25,622 nt of DNA from Auxenochlorella pyrenoidosa (GCA_001430745.1 KQ482013.1:12479-38100), one strand, 5' to 3'. Positions 8,034-19,377 are shown, counted from the first letter of the stretch. Numbers and translations are program-made. The notes: generated by a model from the letters alone, not told the origin.

Positions 8034-10673
8034 TTGAACGGGAGAGACGCTGCACTGCTTGCGCATTCTCGCACATTCGTTCCTTGGAATGGAAGCATGA
8101 GAGCCGTGGCCAGGACGCTCTGTCCAAGTGCACTTCCCGCTCTGCGCAACCTAAGCCTCTCAGCCCGCGGCAGGCCCGCTCTGGCAGCTCAACCTAGCAT
8201 TCACAGCGGCGCAGCGGCCGGCGGGATGGGCCAGGCGCTGTCCCTCCTCCCGCTGCCTGGGCGGGGGCAGCGGCGCGAAGTGGCGGCGGCTGCCAAGGGG
8301 CGCGCCTCCATGGACCGCCCGGCCGAGGAGGATCCAGACCTGTGGTGGGTGCTGCTGGGTGCTCACACAAGCGCAGCCGCGGCACACTGCTGTGCCCCCA
8401 ACCGCCGGCGGGTGCCCAGCTGGTGGCATGCCCTCCCACCCTCCCGGCCCTCACCCGACGCTCCCAGCATGCCCACCCCGCCCTTGCTGCCTCAGGATGA
8501 TCTGCGGGCTGGGCAACCCGGGGCCGCGGTACGAGGACACGCGGCACAACGTGGGTTTCATGGCCGTCGACGCGCTTGCGCGGCAGGAGGGCATCGCCTG
8601 CGACCGGCTGCAGGTGGGTGCAGCGCTCCTTAGGCGGGTGCTGCGCTCTCAAGGCGAGTGCTGCGCACTCAAGGCGGGTGCTGCGCCGCCCTGGGGTGGC
8701 TGCCTGCCCGCGTGCGGCAGGCAGCTGGCTGGGTATCTCGGCCTGCACAGTAGAATCGCAAGTGTGCGGGGCTGGCTGCATGCCCGGGCCTGTCCCCCAC
8801 CGAAGCGCCCTGCCCCAGCGTCCCGCCCTCTGTCCCGGCTTGCGGCTCAGCGTCCCGCCCTCTGTCCCGGCCCACCCGCGCCGCAGGAGACGGCCGCCGT
8901 GGGCCGCGGCCGATTCTGCGGCAAGAAGATCCTGCTGGTCAAGCCCATGACCTTTATGAACGTGTCTGGCGAGGCGGTGGGCAAGCTGGCGCGCTTCTAC
9001 CGCGTGAGTGCCGCGCGACCGCTGCTGATCGCGATGGCGGCGCCGCCTGTCCGGGGCTGTTGCGCTGGCTGGGCTGCGCCGGCGCCAAGCGCAAGCGCGG
9101 TCCGCTCCCGCCCGCCCGCCCCCGCGCACCAAGCGCCCCGCTCCGCCGCGCGGCGCTGTGCCCCCACGCCTCCCTTACCGTCCAACCCCACCCACCCACC
9201 CAAAAACAACAACAACACAAACCTGCCCACTCTCTGCCCCTTCCACACACACACACACACCACCACCACCACCCCGTCCCTTTCACTCACTCCCCTCCCC
9301 CTCTTGTGCAGATCCCCCCCGAGCGCGTGCTTGTGGTGTACGACGACCTTGACCTGCCCACCGCCCAGGTGCGGCTGCGCGCCAAGGGCGGCCACGGCGG
9401 GCACAACGGCATGAAGAGCATCAGCGGTGAGCGGGCACGCCGGCACGGGTCTGCCCCCTCCTGCTCCGTGCTTAATATCTGCAGCGTGGCGCCGCACCGA
9501 GCGTTTCCTGGGAAACAACGTCTCGCAGAACAGCGTCCTGCCACGTGTCACTGACAGCTGTTTGGCGCCTGGGTGCGGGGTGTGGATGCATGGGCGGGAG
9601 CGCACCCAGGCGTGGGCAGGCAGCGTCGCGGCTGGCCAAGCGGCCCGCCATGACACCGGCTGAGCCGGGCGCATGCTGCGCGCGCTCTGCCACCCCCTCC
9701 CCCCCCTGCAGCCCACCTCCAGGGCACCAAGGACTTTCCTCGCATCCGTATCGGCATTGGCCGCCCCCCCGGCAGCATGCCCGTCGTCTCTTGGGTGCTG
9801 CAGGTGGGAGCTGCGCACAGTGCAGGGGCGGCGCGCTGGGCGACGCTGCAGTAGCTGCGCCTGGGGCATCCAGTGGTATGGCACGTGGGGAGACGCGCCA
9901 GGCTGCCACCGCCAGGCTGCCGCCGCCTGGCTGCCGGTGCTTTATGCCGTGCTTTGCGCCTGTTCTGACCTGGACCCCCCTGCTCCGCCCCCTGCACTGG
10001 TGCAGGACTTTGGCAAGGCGGAGCGCGAGGAGATTGATGTCGCTCTCCAGGTGGGCAGCTAGGGGTGCAGGGCGCGGCGCTCCAGGAGGGCGCACCAGGA
10101 GGCAAGGCAGAGTTTTGAACGAAACAGCCGAGGAGAGCTTGCTGTGGGTGGATGCGGCGGGCGCGCGGGCTCTGCACCCTGGATTGGTCGCGCCTGCCAC
10201 GCCCACTCCTCTCCTTCCGCGTTACCCTGCCCCGCTCTATCTCAACACCCCTGCTCTGCTCCACCCCAACACTTTTGCCCCGCCCCAAGCAGGAGGTGAT
10301 TGACATCCTGCGCGCCGTGCTGACTGTGGGGATGGACAAGGCGGTCAGCGGCATCCGAGTGGACCGCGACGGCAAGCCCATCAAGCCGCCGCACTCGAAT
10401 GGCAAGCAGGGCAGCGGGGGCGGCAAGCAGGGCGGCAAGCAGGGCGGCAAGCAGCAGCAGAAGGCTCCGGCGGCGGCTGCAGGCGCGGATGCCGCAGCGG
10501 CAGCGACAGAGCAGCAGCAGCAGCAGCAGCCTGGCCATGCCCCTGCAGCCGAGCAGCAGGCGCAGAAGCGTCAGAAGCAGGAGCAGCAGCAGCAGCAGCA
10601 GGATGCGGAGCAGGGAGATGGGCCTCTCGTGGCGGCAGCGGCAGAGCCAGTCGCAGCAGGAGCCGCACAGTAG
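8034..10673 (+). CDS. PTH: Peptidyl-tRNA hydrolase (bacterial Pth type, probably organellar)
   Basis: Releases tRNA from peptidyl-tRNA that drops off ribosomes. Exons: 8034 or 8097-8344, 8496-8613, 8887-9003, 9312-9426, 9712-9803, 10006-10050, 10293-10673; 371 residues from the ATG at 8097, 392 from 8034, both in phase. The core starts with [18 protein letters not shown]. From the 8097 start, the residues equivalent to the E. coli active site are Asn90, His100, Asn147 (MTFMNVSG), Asp172 (YDDLDLP) and Asn193 ([12 protein letters not shown]). The extra N-terminal 80 or so residues are rich in Arg, Ser and Ala and poor in acidic residues at first, as in a plastid or mitochondrial transit peptide. 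The last exon carries an extra tail of about 90 residues with GGKQ repeats and poly-Gln/Ala, absent from bacterial Pth. Convergent with CTU1. Confidence 0.95.
8633..8691 (+). repeat. 20-base tandem repeat, three copies, in the second Pth intron
   Basis: Units starting GGCGGGTGCTGCGC occur at 8633, 8653 and 8673, with small differences. A second short repeat in the same intron, a 24-base block starting CAGCGTCCCGCCC, occurs at 8816 and 8848. Intronic, with no coding role seen. Confidence 0.85.
9246..9275 (+). repeat. (CA)n/(CAC)n microsatellite in the third Pth intron
   Basis: A CA dinucleotide run passes directly into CAC triplets shortly before the acceptor of exon 4. A similar (CAC)n run lies in an RHL1 intron near 23000-23026. 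Confidence 0.85.
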
Positions 10674-10920
10674 CATTGCCACAAACACTCTTGCGCAATC
10701 AGTTGCTAGCACCTCCTTTCATTTTACTGCACCCGACCTGCTCTTCACTCATTTCATGAAGTGCCCAGCAAGGCTTTTACAGCAACCTTACAGAATAAGG
10801 CAGTGACGCTGAGCAGGGTACTTCCTAGGCAGGCCGCAAGGCTGCAGAGCCAGGGTATGCAAGCCGCAGCACTGTGGTGGTGGCTTGGAGGCATCGCAAA
10901 CGCAGCGCTGAGCTGGCAGC
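10674..10920. other. Shared 3' region of Pth and CTU1
   Basis: Only 247 bases separate the two stop codons, so the 3' untranslated regions of these convergent genes very probably overlap. No TGTAA was seen on the plus strand for Pth in this interval. Confidence 0.6.
10777..10792 (-). terminator. Two TGTAA poly(A) signals for CTU1
   Basis: TGTAA, the usual green-algal poly(A) signal, occurs on the minus strand at 10792-10788 and 10781-10777, about 130-145 bases after the CTU1 stop codon. Confidence 0.55.
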
Positions 10921-13900
10921 TCAGGAGGCAGCGCCCAGCTGACGGGCCGAGGGGTGCGAAGGAATGGCTGCCTTGCTCTGCAGGTAGGCAAACCCTCCCT
11001 CCTGCCCTGCAGGTGGGCTTGACTCTGGTACTGCTGCCGCTGCCGCCGCCGACGACGACTCTGCCGCTGCTGCATTGCCTGGCCTTGGCGAGCCCTCTTG
11101 CTCCTGCTGCAGCCCCTCCTGTCGGCCATCATGCTGCTGCCTGAGTGCGCTGCTGGCGGCGGGGCCGCACGCACCGCCTCCACAGCACGCCTCTTGGGCT
11201 GCCCGTGGGGCTGCTGCTGCTCCGCAGGCGCCCTGCTGCTGCCGGCAGCAGCCGCTGCCTGACTGCTGGGCCACTGCCGCCGCCGAGGCCTCGCCTGCTG
11301 CCTGCGCTGGCGCCAGGGCTGCCGCCGCCTGCTGCGGCCCCCCGGCATGCGCTGATTTGGGCGTGCGCCGCGTGCGGCTGACCCCCAGCCGAGGCAGCCC
11401 CTTGTTCAGGCCCTCCAGCAGCAGGCAGGCCTTGCAGACGGGCTGCACGGCAGCAGGCAAGGGTTCCAGGAATGCATGCCCGCATCACGGGCCTGGCCGG
11501 TGACACAGCGGTGCTCACCAGCCACAAGCCGCAGGCACATGTCAGCGCCTGACCAGCAAGACATCCAAACACCCGAGGCACCCAGAGACACAGCGGTAAT
11601 GCGACAAACCCCTCTAGGGGGGGGGGGGGCGACTGCCCACACACCTGGCTGGAGATGTAGCCGCACCGCTCGCAGCTGCCCGGCTGCGGCAGCGCCGCGC
11701 TGCCCGCGCCGTCCCCCACACCGGGCACCCGGAACTGCTCGGCAGATCGGATGAGGTCCACGATGGCACGGGGGCGGGCGGCCTGCGGGGCATGGCCATC
11801 AAGGAATTCGGCGCATGAGCCACGTGTGGCAGGAGGGGCGAGGGTGTGGCAGGCAGGGGGCGTGGGTGCAGACAGCAGCGACACCTGACCGGCAGCAGGC
11901 AAGGTGGCAGGCAATGCCCGCAGCGGCGAGGCAGAAGGCAAGGGCAGCAGTTTTATACGGGCAGCCAAGCAGGCGCCCCCACCTCCAGGTCTTTCACAAA
12001 CTCTCGGGCAAAGCCGCGCGCCGCAAAGGGCGCGTAAATGCACTCTGCGGCAGGGCAGGGGGCGAGCAGCAGCCAGTGCATGGGCTGACAGCAGCTATGG
12101 CTTGCTGGGGCAGTTCTGAACGGGCGGGCGACCATCCGACCGGAGCGCAGCGGCGAAGGGCCTTGCAGGCTTAGAGGCTGGCCAGGCGGCTGCGCAAGGC
12201 CATTGCCGCTGGCGGCCAGAATGCCGGCCACAGCGGGCATGGCTCTTGTGTTGTTATGCGGCTCGAGCCCGCAGCAACGGCCCCCACCCGTGCAGGCCAC
12301 AGCTGCCTTGGCTGTTGTTTCGAGCACCCACCCGTGGAGAAGTAGTCTAGCTTTTTAAAGTAGGCATACATGACAATCTCCTTCTCATATGTGTACTGCA
12401 GGGAGGAGGGGCGCAGAAGTTGAAAGGGGCGGGCGGCTCGAAGCCCAACAGAGACTCCTGCGCAACAACGGCGCCGCTTGCTGCCTACGCCCAAGCTGGA
12501 CAGCTGTGGCTGCCGGGCCGGCTGGGCCGAGGCGCCACTAGCTTCCCCGAGCCGCACGCACTTGCGCCATGCCTGCAGCGGGCTGTGTTGCGAGCAGGTA
12601 GGAGCGCAGCCAGAGGCGGTGCCCGCCCGGCTTCCAGGCGCACCTTGAAGGGCTTGACACGCGGCAGCGGCGAGTCCTCGCCCGTAACGATGTTGGCGCA
12701 GCGACCCAGCCTGCGGGCGGCGCGCCGCCCGGACAGCCGTCAGTGGCGAGCGCTGGGCAGCGGCTCAGACAGGCGCGGCCGCGCACCAAACGCAGCAGCC
12801 GGCCGCCCAGGCGCGGCATGCGCTGCACGCCACGCGCAGCGGGGAGCAGCCCTGCGGCTGCGCCGCCGCAGGGCCCGCGCCATTGCGGCGCTGATTTGGT
12901 CTTAAACGAAATCGTACAACCATATTTTAGCGCATTTTTTGGCTCACCGGGGCACGTCGCCGCGGATGATGTTGAGTAGCACCGTCTCGGCCACGTCGTC
13001 GGCGTTGTGCCCGGTGGCAATCTTATCTGCCTTGACCAAGGCGGCACCACGGTCCAGCGCCTGCAGGGGAGGGGGGGGGGGGGGGGGTTGGGGGGGTTGG
13101 CGAGCTGTGGCCCTGGCGCAGATCGCAACCCAACAGGCGGGCAGGTGCGACGCATGCCAGGGAGCGCAGCCCGTCGGCCCAGGCCGCCGGGCCAGTAGCA
13201 TGCAGCTGATGGGGGCGCTGCGGCGGCCGCATCGATTTGGCCGACGCCATATCAAAACCGCCGGCGCCGCACCTGGCGGCGGAATACGCCGCAAAAGGTG
13301 CAGTTGCTGCGGGTGCCGATCTCGCGCACAATCTCGTCCATGGTCCACCCATACAGGTCCTTGTACGAAAAGACGTGCAGCGGGATCTGCAGGGTGGCAG
13401 GGGGGAGGGAGAGCAGGACCCTGTGGCCGGGTGGGAATGCTTGAAAGGTGGGCGCAGGAGGCGAAGGGACCACGCAGCCAGGCAAGTTCCCAGCGTTGTC
13501 GCAGGCACCCGGCAATCGTCAAGGCGACCTGGTCTCGGCCGCCGCCTTCACCGTGTTTCGGAGTAGGGGAAAATGGAGGCAGGGTTTTGCCAAGAAATTC
13601 CAAAAATTTACCAAATAAGGCGCAGCAGGGGCGGCCGACCTGGTACGTCTCCTCGTTTCTTTTCACAGTCTCCAGCGAGTCGTCTCGGTAGCCGCTGATG
13701 CCCTCGTCAATGGACAGCAGGAACAGGTCCAGCCCGTAGCTGCAGGGCGGGGCGGGCGGCGGTCCCTTGGGGTTCTGTGTCGCAAGGTTTGCTGCGGTTA
13801 GACAGACTTTGAGCCCAACAAGCAAAGCAAGTGCAGAGCGCAGGTTGGACAATCGCGGGTGCAGGCGGGCAGATCGCTGCAAGGCACGGCGTGTGCCCGC

Positions 13901-14211
13901 AGGCTGCGCGGGCCTGCTTGCGCCATGCGCCACCCCACACAGGGAGGTACTGGCGTCGTGTGACAGCCGAGGCCTCACTTGTAGCGGGCGTTCAGTGTGG
14001 TGAGCATGTGGGCGAGCACCGTCGAGTCCTTGCCGCCGCTGGCGGCCACGGCCACCCGCTCGCCGGGACGGAACAGCCGGGCCCCCGTGATCGTCTGGTG
14101 CACCTCCTCCTCCAGAGCGGCGTAAAAGCACTGGCGGCACAGCTGCTCAGCGGTCTTGGGGCGGCGCAGCACCGCACGCTGTGCGCCGCAATGCCCACAC
14201 AGCCTGACCAT
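10921..14211 (-). CDS. CTU1: Cytoplasmic tRNA 2-thiolation protein 1 (CTU1/NCS6)
   Basis: Thiolates wobble uridine-34 of Lys, Glu and Gln tRNAs; in eukaryotes it works with CTU2 and takes sulfur from URM1. Exons: 14211-13979, 13739-13640, 13386-13273, 13060-12948, 12710-12644, 12395-12332, 12044-11983, 11782-11645, 11442-10921; 470 residues with all phases agreeing. Visible features: N-terminal zinc ribbon (Cys5, Cys8, Cys25, Cys28), the PP-loop ATP motif SGGKDS (58-63), catalytic-type CTFC (Cys140, Cys143), [15 protein letters not shown], the [20 protein letters not shown] block, and a C-terminal zinc motif (CERC at 288-291, CKAC at 300-303). The start is the first Met before the zinc ribbon. 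After the conserved end near residue 315 comes an unusual Ala/Gln/Gly-rich tail of about 150 residues that family members usually lack; it is one uninterrupted frame to the stop at 10921. Confidence 0.95.
13068..13100. repeat. Homopolymeric G/C tract at the CTU1 exon 4 acceptor
   Basis: A long run of G on the plus strand is a C run on the CTU1 sense strand, just upstream of the acceptor CTGCAG|GCGCTG at 13061. It serves as the polypyrimidine tract and could form a G-quadruplex or i-motif. Confidence 0.75.
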
Positions 14212-15188
14212 ACTGTGCGGATTGAGCCGAGCAGCGATGAAAGTCACTTGGCGCACATGCGGTGGCGGCAAGCGGAGGCAAGCGGGAGGCAAGACAGCAG
14301 CAGGAGAGGGCGGCGAACAGGCTTGCAGGGCGGTCGGAACGCGATCCAACAAACGGCAGAAGGAAAGGGCTGCCCTGCAGGAAGTGAGCCGAGCGGGCGC
14401 AGCGCACCGACCGTACAGCCGCGGCAGGAGGAGGGGCGCATCCTCATCTTGCGCAGTGCTGCCGCTGCCTGAGGGACCCTACATCCAGCGGCCAACTCCA
14501 TGGTGCCATCTTTCATTGCCGTCCTGATGCCCAAGCACAGCAGTCGGCATCAGCACTGCAATAGCTTCGACATGCAGCCTGCATTCAGCCTGCGTGCCTT
14601 CCCGCCCAGCTTTGCATTGTTGCCCTCGGGCACAACAGCTGGGCCCTGCTGTGGCCTTGTCAGAAGCGACAGGGCCTTTATTGGAAGGCGGTACCGCACT
14701 AGGATGTGGATCTTGGAGATCGTACCGAGGGGGCGCGAGTTTCGCAAAGGGTAGCGAGTGCCTGTACAGGCCCAGGGGGCCCTTGGTGTAAGGGCATGCA
14801 GGGAGAGATGAGCGGTACAGGAGCTCCTGGCTGCCAGGCAAGAGGCAGCGGACGAGCAGCAGAGGCAGCACTGGGCGCTGGGAGCAGGAAGAGGCAGAGC
14901 AAACTGACTGGGGAGCCATGCTGTCCTGCTACGGATGAGGCAAGTTTGAAAGCCGGGAGCAGGGGGGTAACGAATCGAGGGCTGTAAGGGGTGCTGAACA
15001 AAATGGAAAGGCAGGAGCCTGAGCGCCAAAGTGCTTTTTTGGTCTGGGCAGGGCGCTAGCGCACTGAAGGACTCCGCCGGTAAATAGTTTGGAGGGAAGA
15101 CAGGGTAGGCAGTCTGGAGAGAGCGGTCAGCGCGGCCACGGCGCAAGCATTGCGGCCGGCTGCCTGTGGCAGCGTCGCCGGCCAGGGT
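14212..15188. other. Intergenic region: CTU1 upstream and metalloprotease downstream
   Basis: Holds the CTU1 promoter and leader and the 3' untranslated region of the M11 protease gene. No TATA box, RNA gene or mobile element was seen. No TGTAA on the minus strand was found for the protease, so its poly(A) signal is unassigned. TGTAA occurs on the plus strand at about 14786 and 14982, but no plus-strand gene ends there. Confidence 0.5.
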
Positions 15189-18100
15189 TCACGCCCCCCG
15201 GAGCGGCCTCCTGATAAGCTTGAGGCAGGCCGAATCCTTGTCCCCCGCCAGGCCATTGCAATCGTTGTCCACGCCGGCCCGGCAGCTGGCCAGGGTCTCC
15301 GGCCCGGCCTTGCGGCACAGCGTGACGGCAGCAGCGCTGCGGCTCACGTTTCTCAGCCTCACGACGAGGCCCGCCGTGGGGTGCTCCCAGGCGCTGCCGT
15401 TGCCCACAGAGCCCATCCAATTGGTGGGCTTGGGGTCAAAGGTGTTTGCGATGGCGGCGGTGTCTGCGGCACAGGCAGGGGAGCGGGGAGCGGCTTTACG
15501 GTTGGGTGCGCTCATGGTTTATTCTGCATCTGCAGATGTGGCTACGCCTGTCACCCTGCTGCGCAAGCCAGAACCGCATGGCTGCCGCAAGACCCCCTCG
15601 CCCCCGGCACTCACACAAATGCAGACGGCCAGCAGTGCTGGACACTCCCGCGATGTCGACAGGGGCGGGGGCATCGCCGCCCGCCTTGGTGCGGTAGCCC
15701 ACAAACAGAGGGTCGCTGCCGTTCAGCCCGGTGATGCGCAGGCCCGCCTGCCGGGACACCGCCTGGCTGTTGATGCTGAAGGTGAGCGTCTGGCCGGGCT
15801 TGATGGCGCTGCCATTGATCTGCTGGGCGGTGATCCAGCCCAGCTGCCAGGCGTGCGGGGTGTTGGGGCAGCGGTCGGTGCAGCAGTAGCCCATTGTGCC
15901 CGAGATGTCGGCATCTGCACAGAGCGAGGGGAGGAGAGGAGGGGACACAGTGTCAGGCAGGTGAGCAGCAGGGACGGATGCAAGGTTGCGTGGGGCTGTT
16001 TGATTGGCCACGCTGGCACCAGGGCGGAGTGGTATGACATGATCGTTTACCCCTCACTGCTGGGTTCAGCCCTCCCGGCTCCCAGCCAGGCAGCTCCCCC
16101 CCTACTTACACTCATCATACGTGCCCGCCGCGGTCACGGCCCCAGCATGCGCCAGGAACAGGTTGTGCCCCAGCTCGTGCACAATGGCAGCCGGGGTTGC
16201 CCAGAAGTCGGCACCGATCCACACGCGGCAGTCAAAGGAGCCATCACACCTGCGGGAAGGCAGGGCAGCAGAGCGGTGTCGACTGGGTGCTTGCTCGCTT
16301 GTTTGGACTGAAAGTCTGTCGAATTGCGCAGCAGAACTTGCCACACAGACCCCTGGGAGACAGGTGCGAGGGGCCAGGTCAGCCACAGCCGCAGGCCAGC
16401 TGCTGAAGCTCCCAGCACCAGAGCCAACAGGTGCCGAGGCATCCGCTCACCCGATGTAACCCAGCCCGACAAAGCCGCAGGAGCTGGGTGGCAGCAGGTA
16501 GACCCTGCAGCAGGAAAGGAGTGGGTGCAGGGAAGTTTGTTGGTTTGGGCCCTGCGCAGGAGCGATGCTGCTGCGCCAGCTCAGGCATGCAACAGGTTGG
16601 CGCCGGTTGCTGTGGCAGCGGTGCATGGCTTGTGCAGGTCACCTGTGCTTGTAAGCGTCCAGGTTCACGCCCCTCTGCCGCAGCATCTCGTCGGCCGCAT
16701 CCGCGTAGCCGTTGAAGTCTGGGGGGGGGGGAGGAGGGGGGGGGGGGGGGGGGGGCTGTGTGAGTTTACACGGGAGGCGGGCTGGGCTGCTCTGGGAGCA
16801 GCAGGGCGATAGCAAGCACCAGCCTGCAGAGGGCCCTCTCACTGCTGGCGCCTTGATGTCCTGTTGCCTCTGGCCCCCTTGCCAAGCTCACCGTCAAAAT
16901 CACATTTCGAGAACGTCCAGTTGACGCCGTTGCTGCAGGCAGGCAGGGGGTAGAAGGGACAATGATTCAGTTTCATACTTGTTGCCTGGAAGTGTTGGCC
17001 TGCACCTCTTTCCGCCAGCTGCCATGTCGGCTCGCCAGTTCAGCCGCAATCAGAGCACAGCACAGCCCCGCCCCCGCCCCCAGCGGCCGCTCACTTGCTG
17101 CCATTGCAGGGCAGGTTGACCAGCGGCGCCACGAGGCTGTTGAAGGTGGTGAGCTTGGTGATGCCGTAGCTGCACTTGTTGAGCGTGGACCCCACCGTCA
17201 CGCCCCTGGGGTTGAGCTCCTCAAATACTGCCTTCCGGACTTGGGACACCGTCGTGAGCGGCAGCGAGGTGCCGGGGCAGGCGACACCGGGGCTGGCCAC
17301 GCCGGCAACTGGGGGGGGGGGGGGCGCGCCCGGAGGGGAGGCGTGTTGGTGTGGGAAGGGAGGCAGGAGGACGGAGAAACGTGCAACCACCAGGGGGTGA
17401 GCCAAGCGGAAGTTGAACACGCAGCAGCTTTGGGGGGCTGGCGCTCACTGGGGATGACGATGGCCTTGACGTCCTGGGACACCAGCTGGTTGAAGCTGAG
17501 CAGCGGGGCCAGCGGGCCCAGCAGCTTGGACACCCCCGACACGACCCCCCCGGCGGCGCCAGCGATGCCGCCCAGCAAGCTGGTGAGCGCAGGCGGCGGG
17601 GCGGCGCCCGCCGGGCTGCCCGTGGAGTTCACGTCGACAAACAGGAAGAAGGGCGGCTCCCGCGGCTTGCCGGGCGTCGCCTGCGGGTGCATCCAGCGGC
17701 CGGCCACCTTGATGGGCATGCCGGTGGTGAGGGCATCCGCCGCAGCCGCGGCGGGACCCTGCGCGCGCAGCTGCACGCGCTGCCCGCTGGTCGTCCTGAT
17801 ACCCAGCAGGCTGCGGGCAGGGCGGGGGGAGGGCGGGAGGGTCCAGGGTGGGCTGGGGGCAGCGTGCACGGCAGCGGCGGCACAGGCAGACATCAAGTGC
17901 TGAGTGCGGAAACTGCAGAGTGCGCGGCAGCGGGGGCGCTTGCGAGAGCAGGGCGGCGGGCCTCACCGCTCGGGCTCCTGCGCCTTGAAATCTACCGAGT
18001 ACACGAGGGCGGTGCCTGCGGGGGTCAGGGCAGGAAATAAAATAATTAAAACACAGATGAGACGCAGCGGCAGTGTCGACGCCTTGGCTCCTGCGCTGCG

Positions 18101-18287
18101 CCTCAACGGCCGTACTCTGCTGCATCCAACACCAAGCAACAAAGCAGGTGGACGTCAACAGGTGCCAGAGGTCCCCACCTTGCAGCGTCTCGACCTGCAG
18201 AGGTGTGCGCCCCCCTGTCCGCGCTGCGTGCGCTGTCAGGTGCAGGGCAAGCGCGCACAGGATGCCGAGCTGGAAGGCGCGCCGCAT
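15189..18287 (-). CDS. Secreted gametolysin-type zinc metalloprotease (peptidase family M11)
   Basis: Family M11 includes Chlamydomonas gametolysin, which degrades the glycoprotein cell wall. Exons: 18287-18179, 18015-17967, 17810-17449, 17308-17095, 16932-16892, 16718-16643, 16504-16451, 16249-16110, 15914-15615, 15463-15189; 539 residues, every phase consistent. The start at 18287 gives a clear signal peptide (MRRAFQLGILCALALHLTAH, cut near AHA). The pro-region contains an Ala/Gly/Leu-rich hydrophobic stretch at 127-158. The catalytic zinc site is HELGHNLFLAH (326-336), with Glu327 as general base and a metzincin-type Met-turn at GTM(356)GYC. The CSYG and SKCDFD blocks before the active site and the AWQLGW segment after it are typical of M11. 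The C-terminal part is Cys-poor and ends LIRRPLRGA. Likely secreted to wall or medium; the role (wall release, mating, hatching) cannot be told from sequence. Confidence 0.94.
16721..16755. repeat. Very long G/C homopolymer tract at the M11 exon 6 acceptor
   Basis: G11-A-GG-A-G20 on the plus strand, which is a C/T tract directly against the acceptor CCCCAG|ACTTC on the gene's sense strand. A shorter C run (17311-17323) plays the same part at the exon 4 acceptor. Length may vary between reads or strains. Confidence 0.85.
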
Positions 18288-19354
18288 GGCCGGCGCTGCA
18301 GCAGGGCAGAGCCAGGGAAGGCATGGCGTGCTGGGTTGGGAAGAGAACTAGTGCACCAGGCACCAGTTGTGTTGATTAGATCCGGCGCTGCCAGCGGGCC
18401 GCGGCGGCAGTGGCGCCTTGGCAGCGGAGGATACTTTGGAGAGTGACCGGCAGGACCGCGCCTGGAGGCTGCTGGACTGCTCGTTCAGCATGCCACTGAC
18501 ATGTTCCCATGCATTTGGCAGCCTGAGGACTGCAGTGAGGCTGGCACAGAACAGCAGCGACCGGCCCGCGGCAGCAGGGCCGGAAGCTGATGCTTAGGCA
18601 GCCGGTTTGGTCGGCCTCTACAGCCCGCCAAGGAGCATGTTTGGAGTTCTCAAGCAAGGAACAGCGCTCCGGTGCGAGCGGCTGTGGCTGTGCACGACGT
18701 GCCCTCTCCTTGCCGCGCCTCCCACCTGCCGATGGCGCTCCTGATGCTCAATAACTTGCTAGAGACTGCTCCGGACTCGAAAGAAAGGTGAGATAATTCA
18801 AGCGAGGGGGGTAGGCCTAGGTTGCATGGGTTGCCGAGCGCTGACAAGCCACAAAAATAAGATGTTTTCCAGGATGTACGCGGTCCTTCCTGTTCTTTTG
18901 GAAATGATTTGCCCTCCTGAAGGCATTGTGTGACCTTGAGAAGCCAGGCGCAGGGCAGGCGGGTGGGCCTGCAGGGTCCAGGACAGCCGGGCAGCTAGGC
19001 GGCAGGGGCGCATGCCGCCTTAAGTCCACGCTGGCGCACTGGCCTCTGACATGGGTGGCCTGCCACTGGACGAGAAATCCTGGGGATTATCCAAGGAACA
19101 CCCAGTGTGCGGCTGGAACAGACGTCACGCGTGCCGAAACCTGCATTGGCTGTGCGGCTGCCACCCGCCCTCCCCCGCCAGCAGGCGCATGGACCCGGCA
19201 ACCCAAGTCAAGTGGAGAGCGTCGCCAGTCAAAGGAGAACAGGCATGTGAGCTGGGCCCCTGCCTGACAAGCAAAGCGCCACCACTTGCAAGCATGCTGG
19301 ACAGGCAGCAGCAGCAGCGGCAGCGGCAGGGAGGCATGCGGGTGCGGGCATACC

Positions 19355-19377
19355 CAAGATACCAGCACGGTATCTTG
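19355..19377. repeat. Perfect small inverted repeat (9-base stem, 5-base loop)
   Basis: CAAGATACC and GGTATCTTG flank the loop AGCAC. It lies about 260 bases beyond the RHL1 stop codon and about 120 bases beyond its probable poly(A) signal, so it could affect transcription end or be incidental. Confidence 0.7.

Noticed and set aside
12944..14140. A single minus-strand open frame of 398 codons across CTU1
   Set aside because: It reads through CTU1 introns; only the conserved exon blocks match the family, and GT/AG sites bound them in correct phase.
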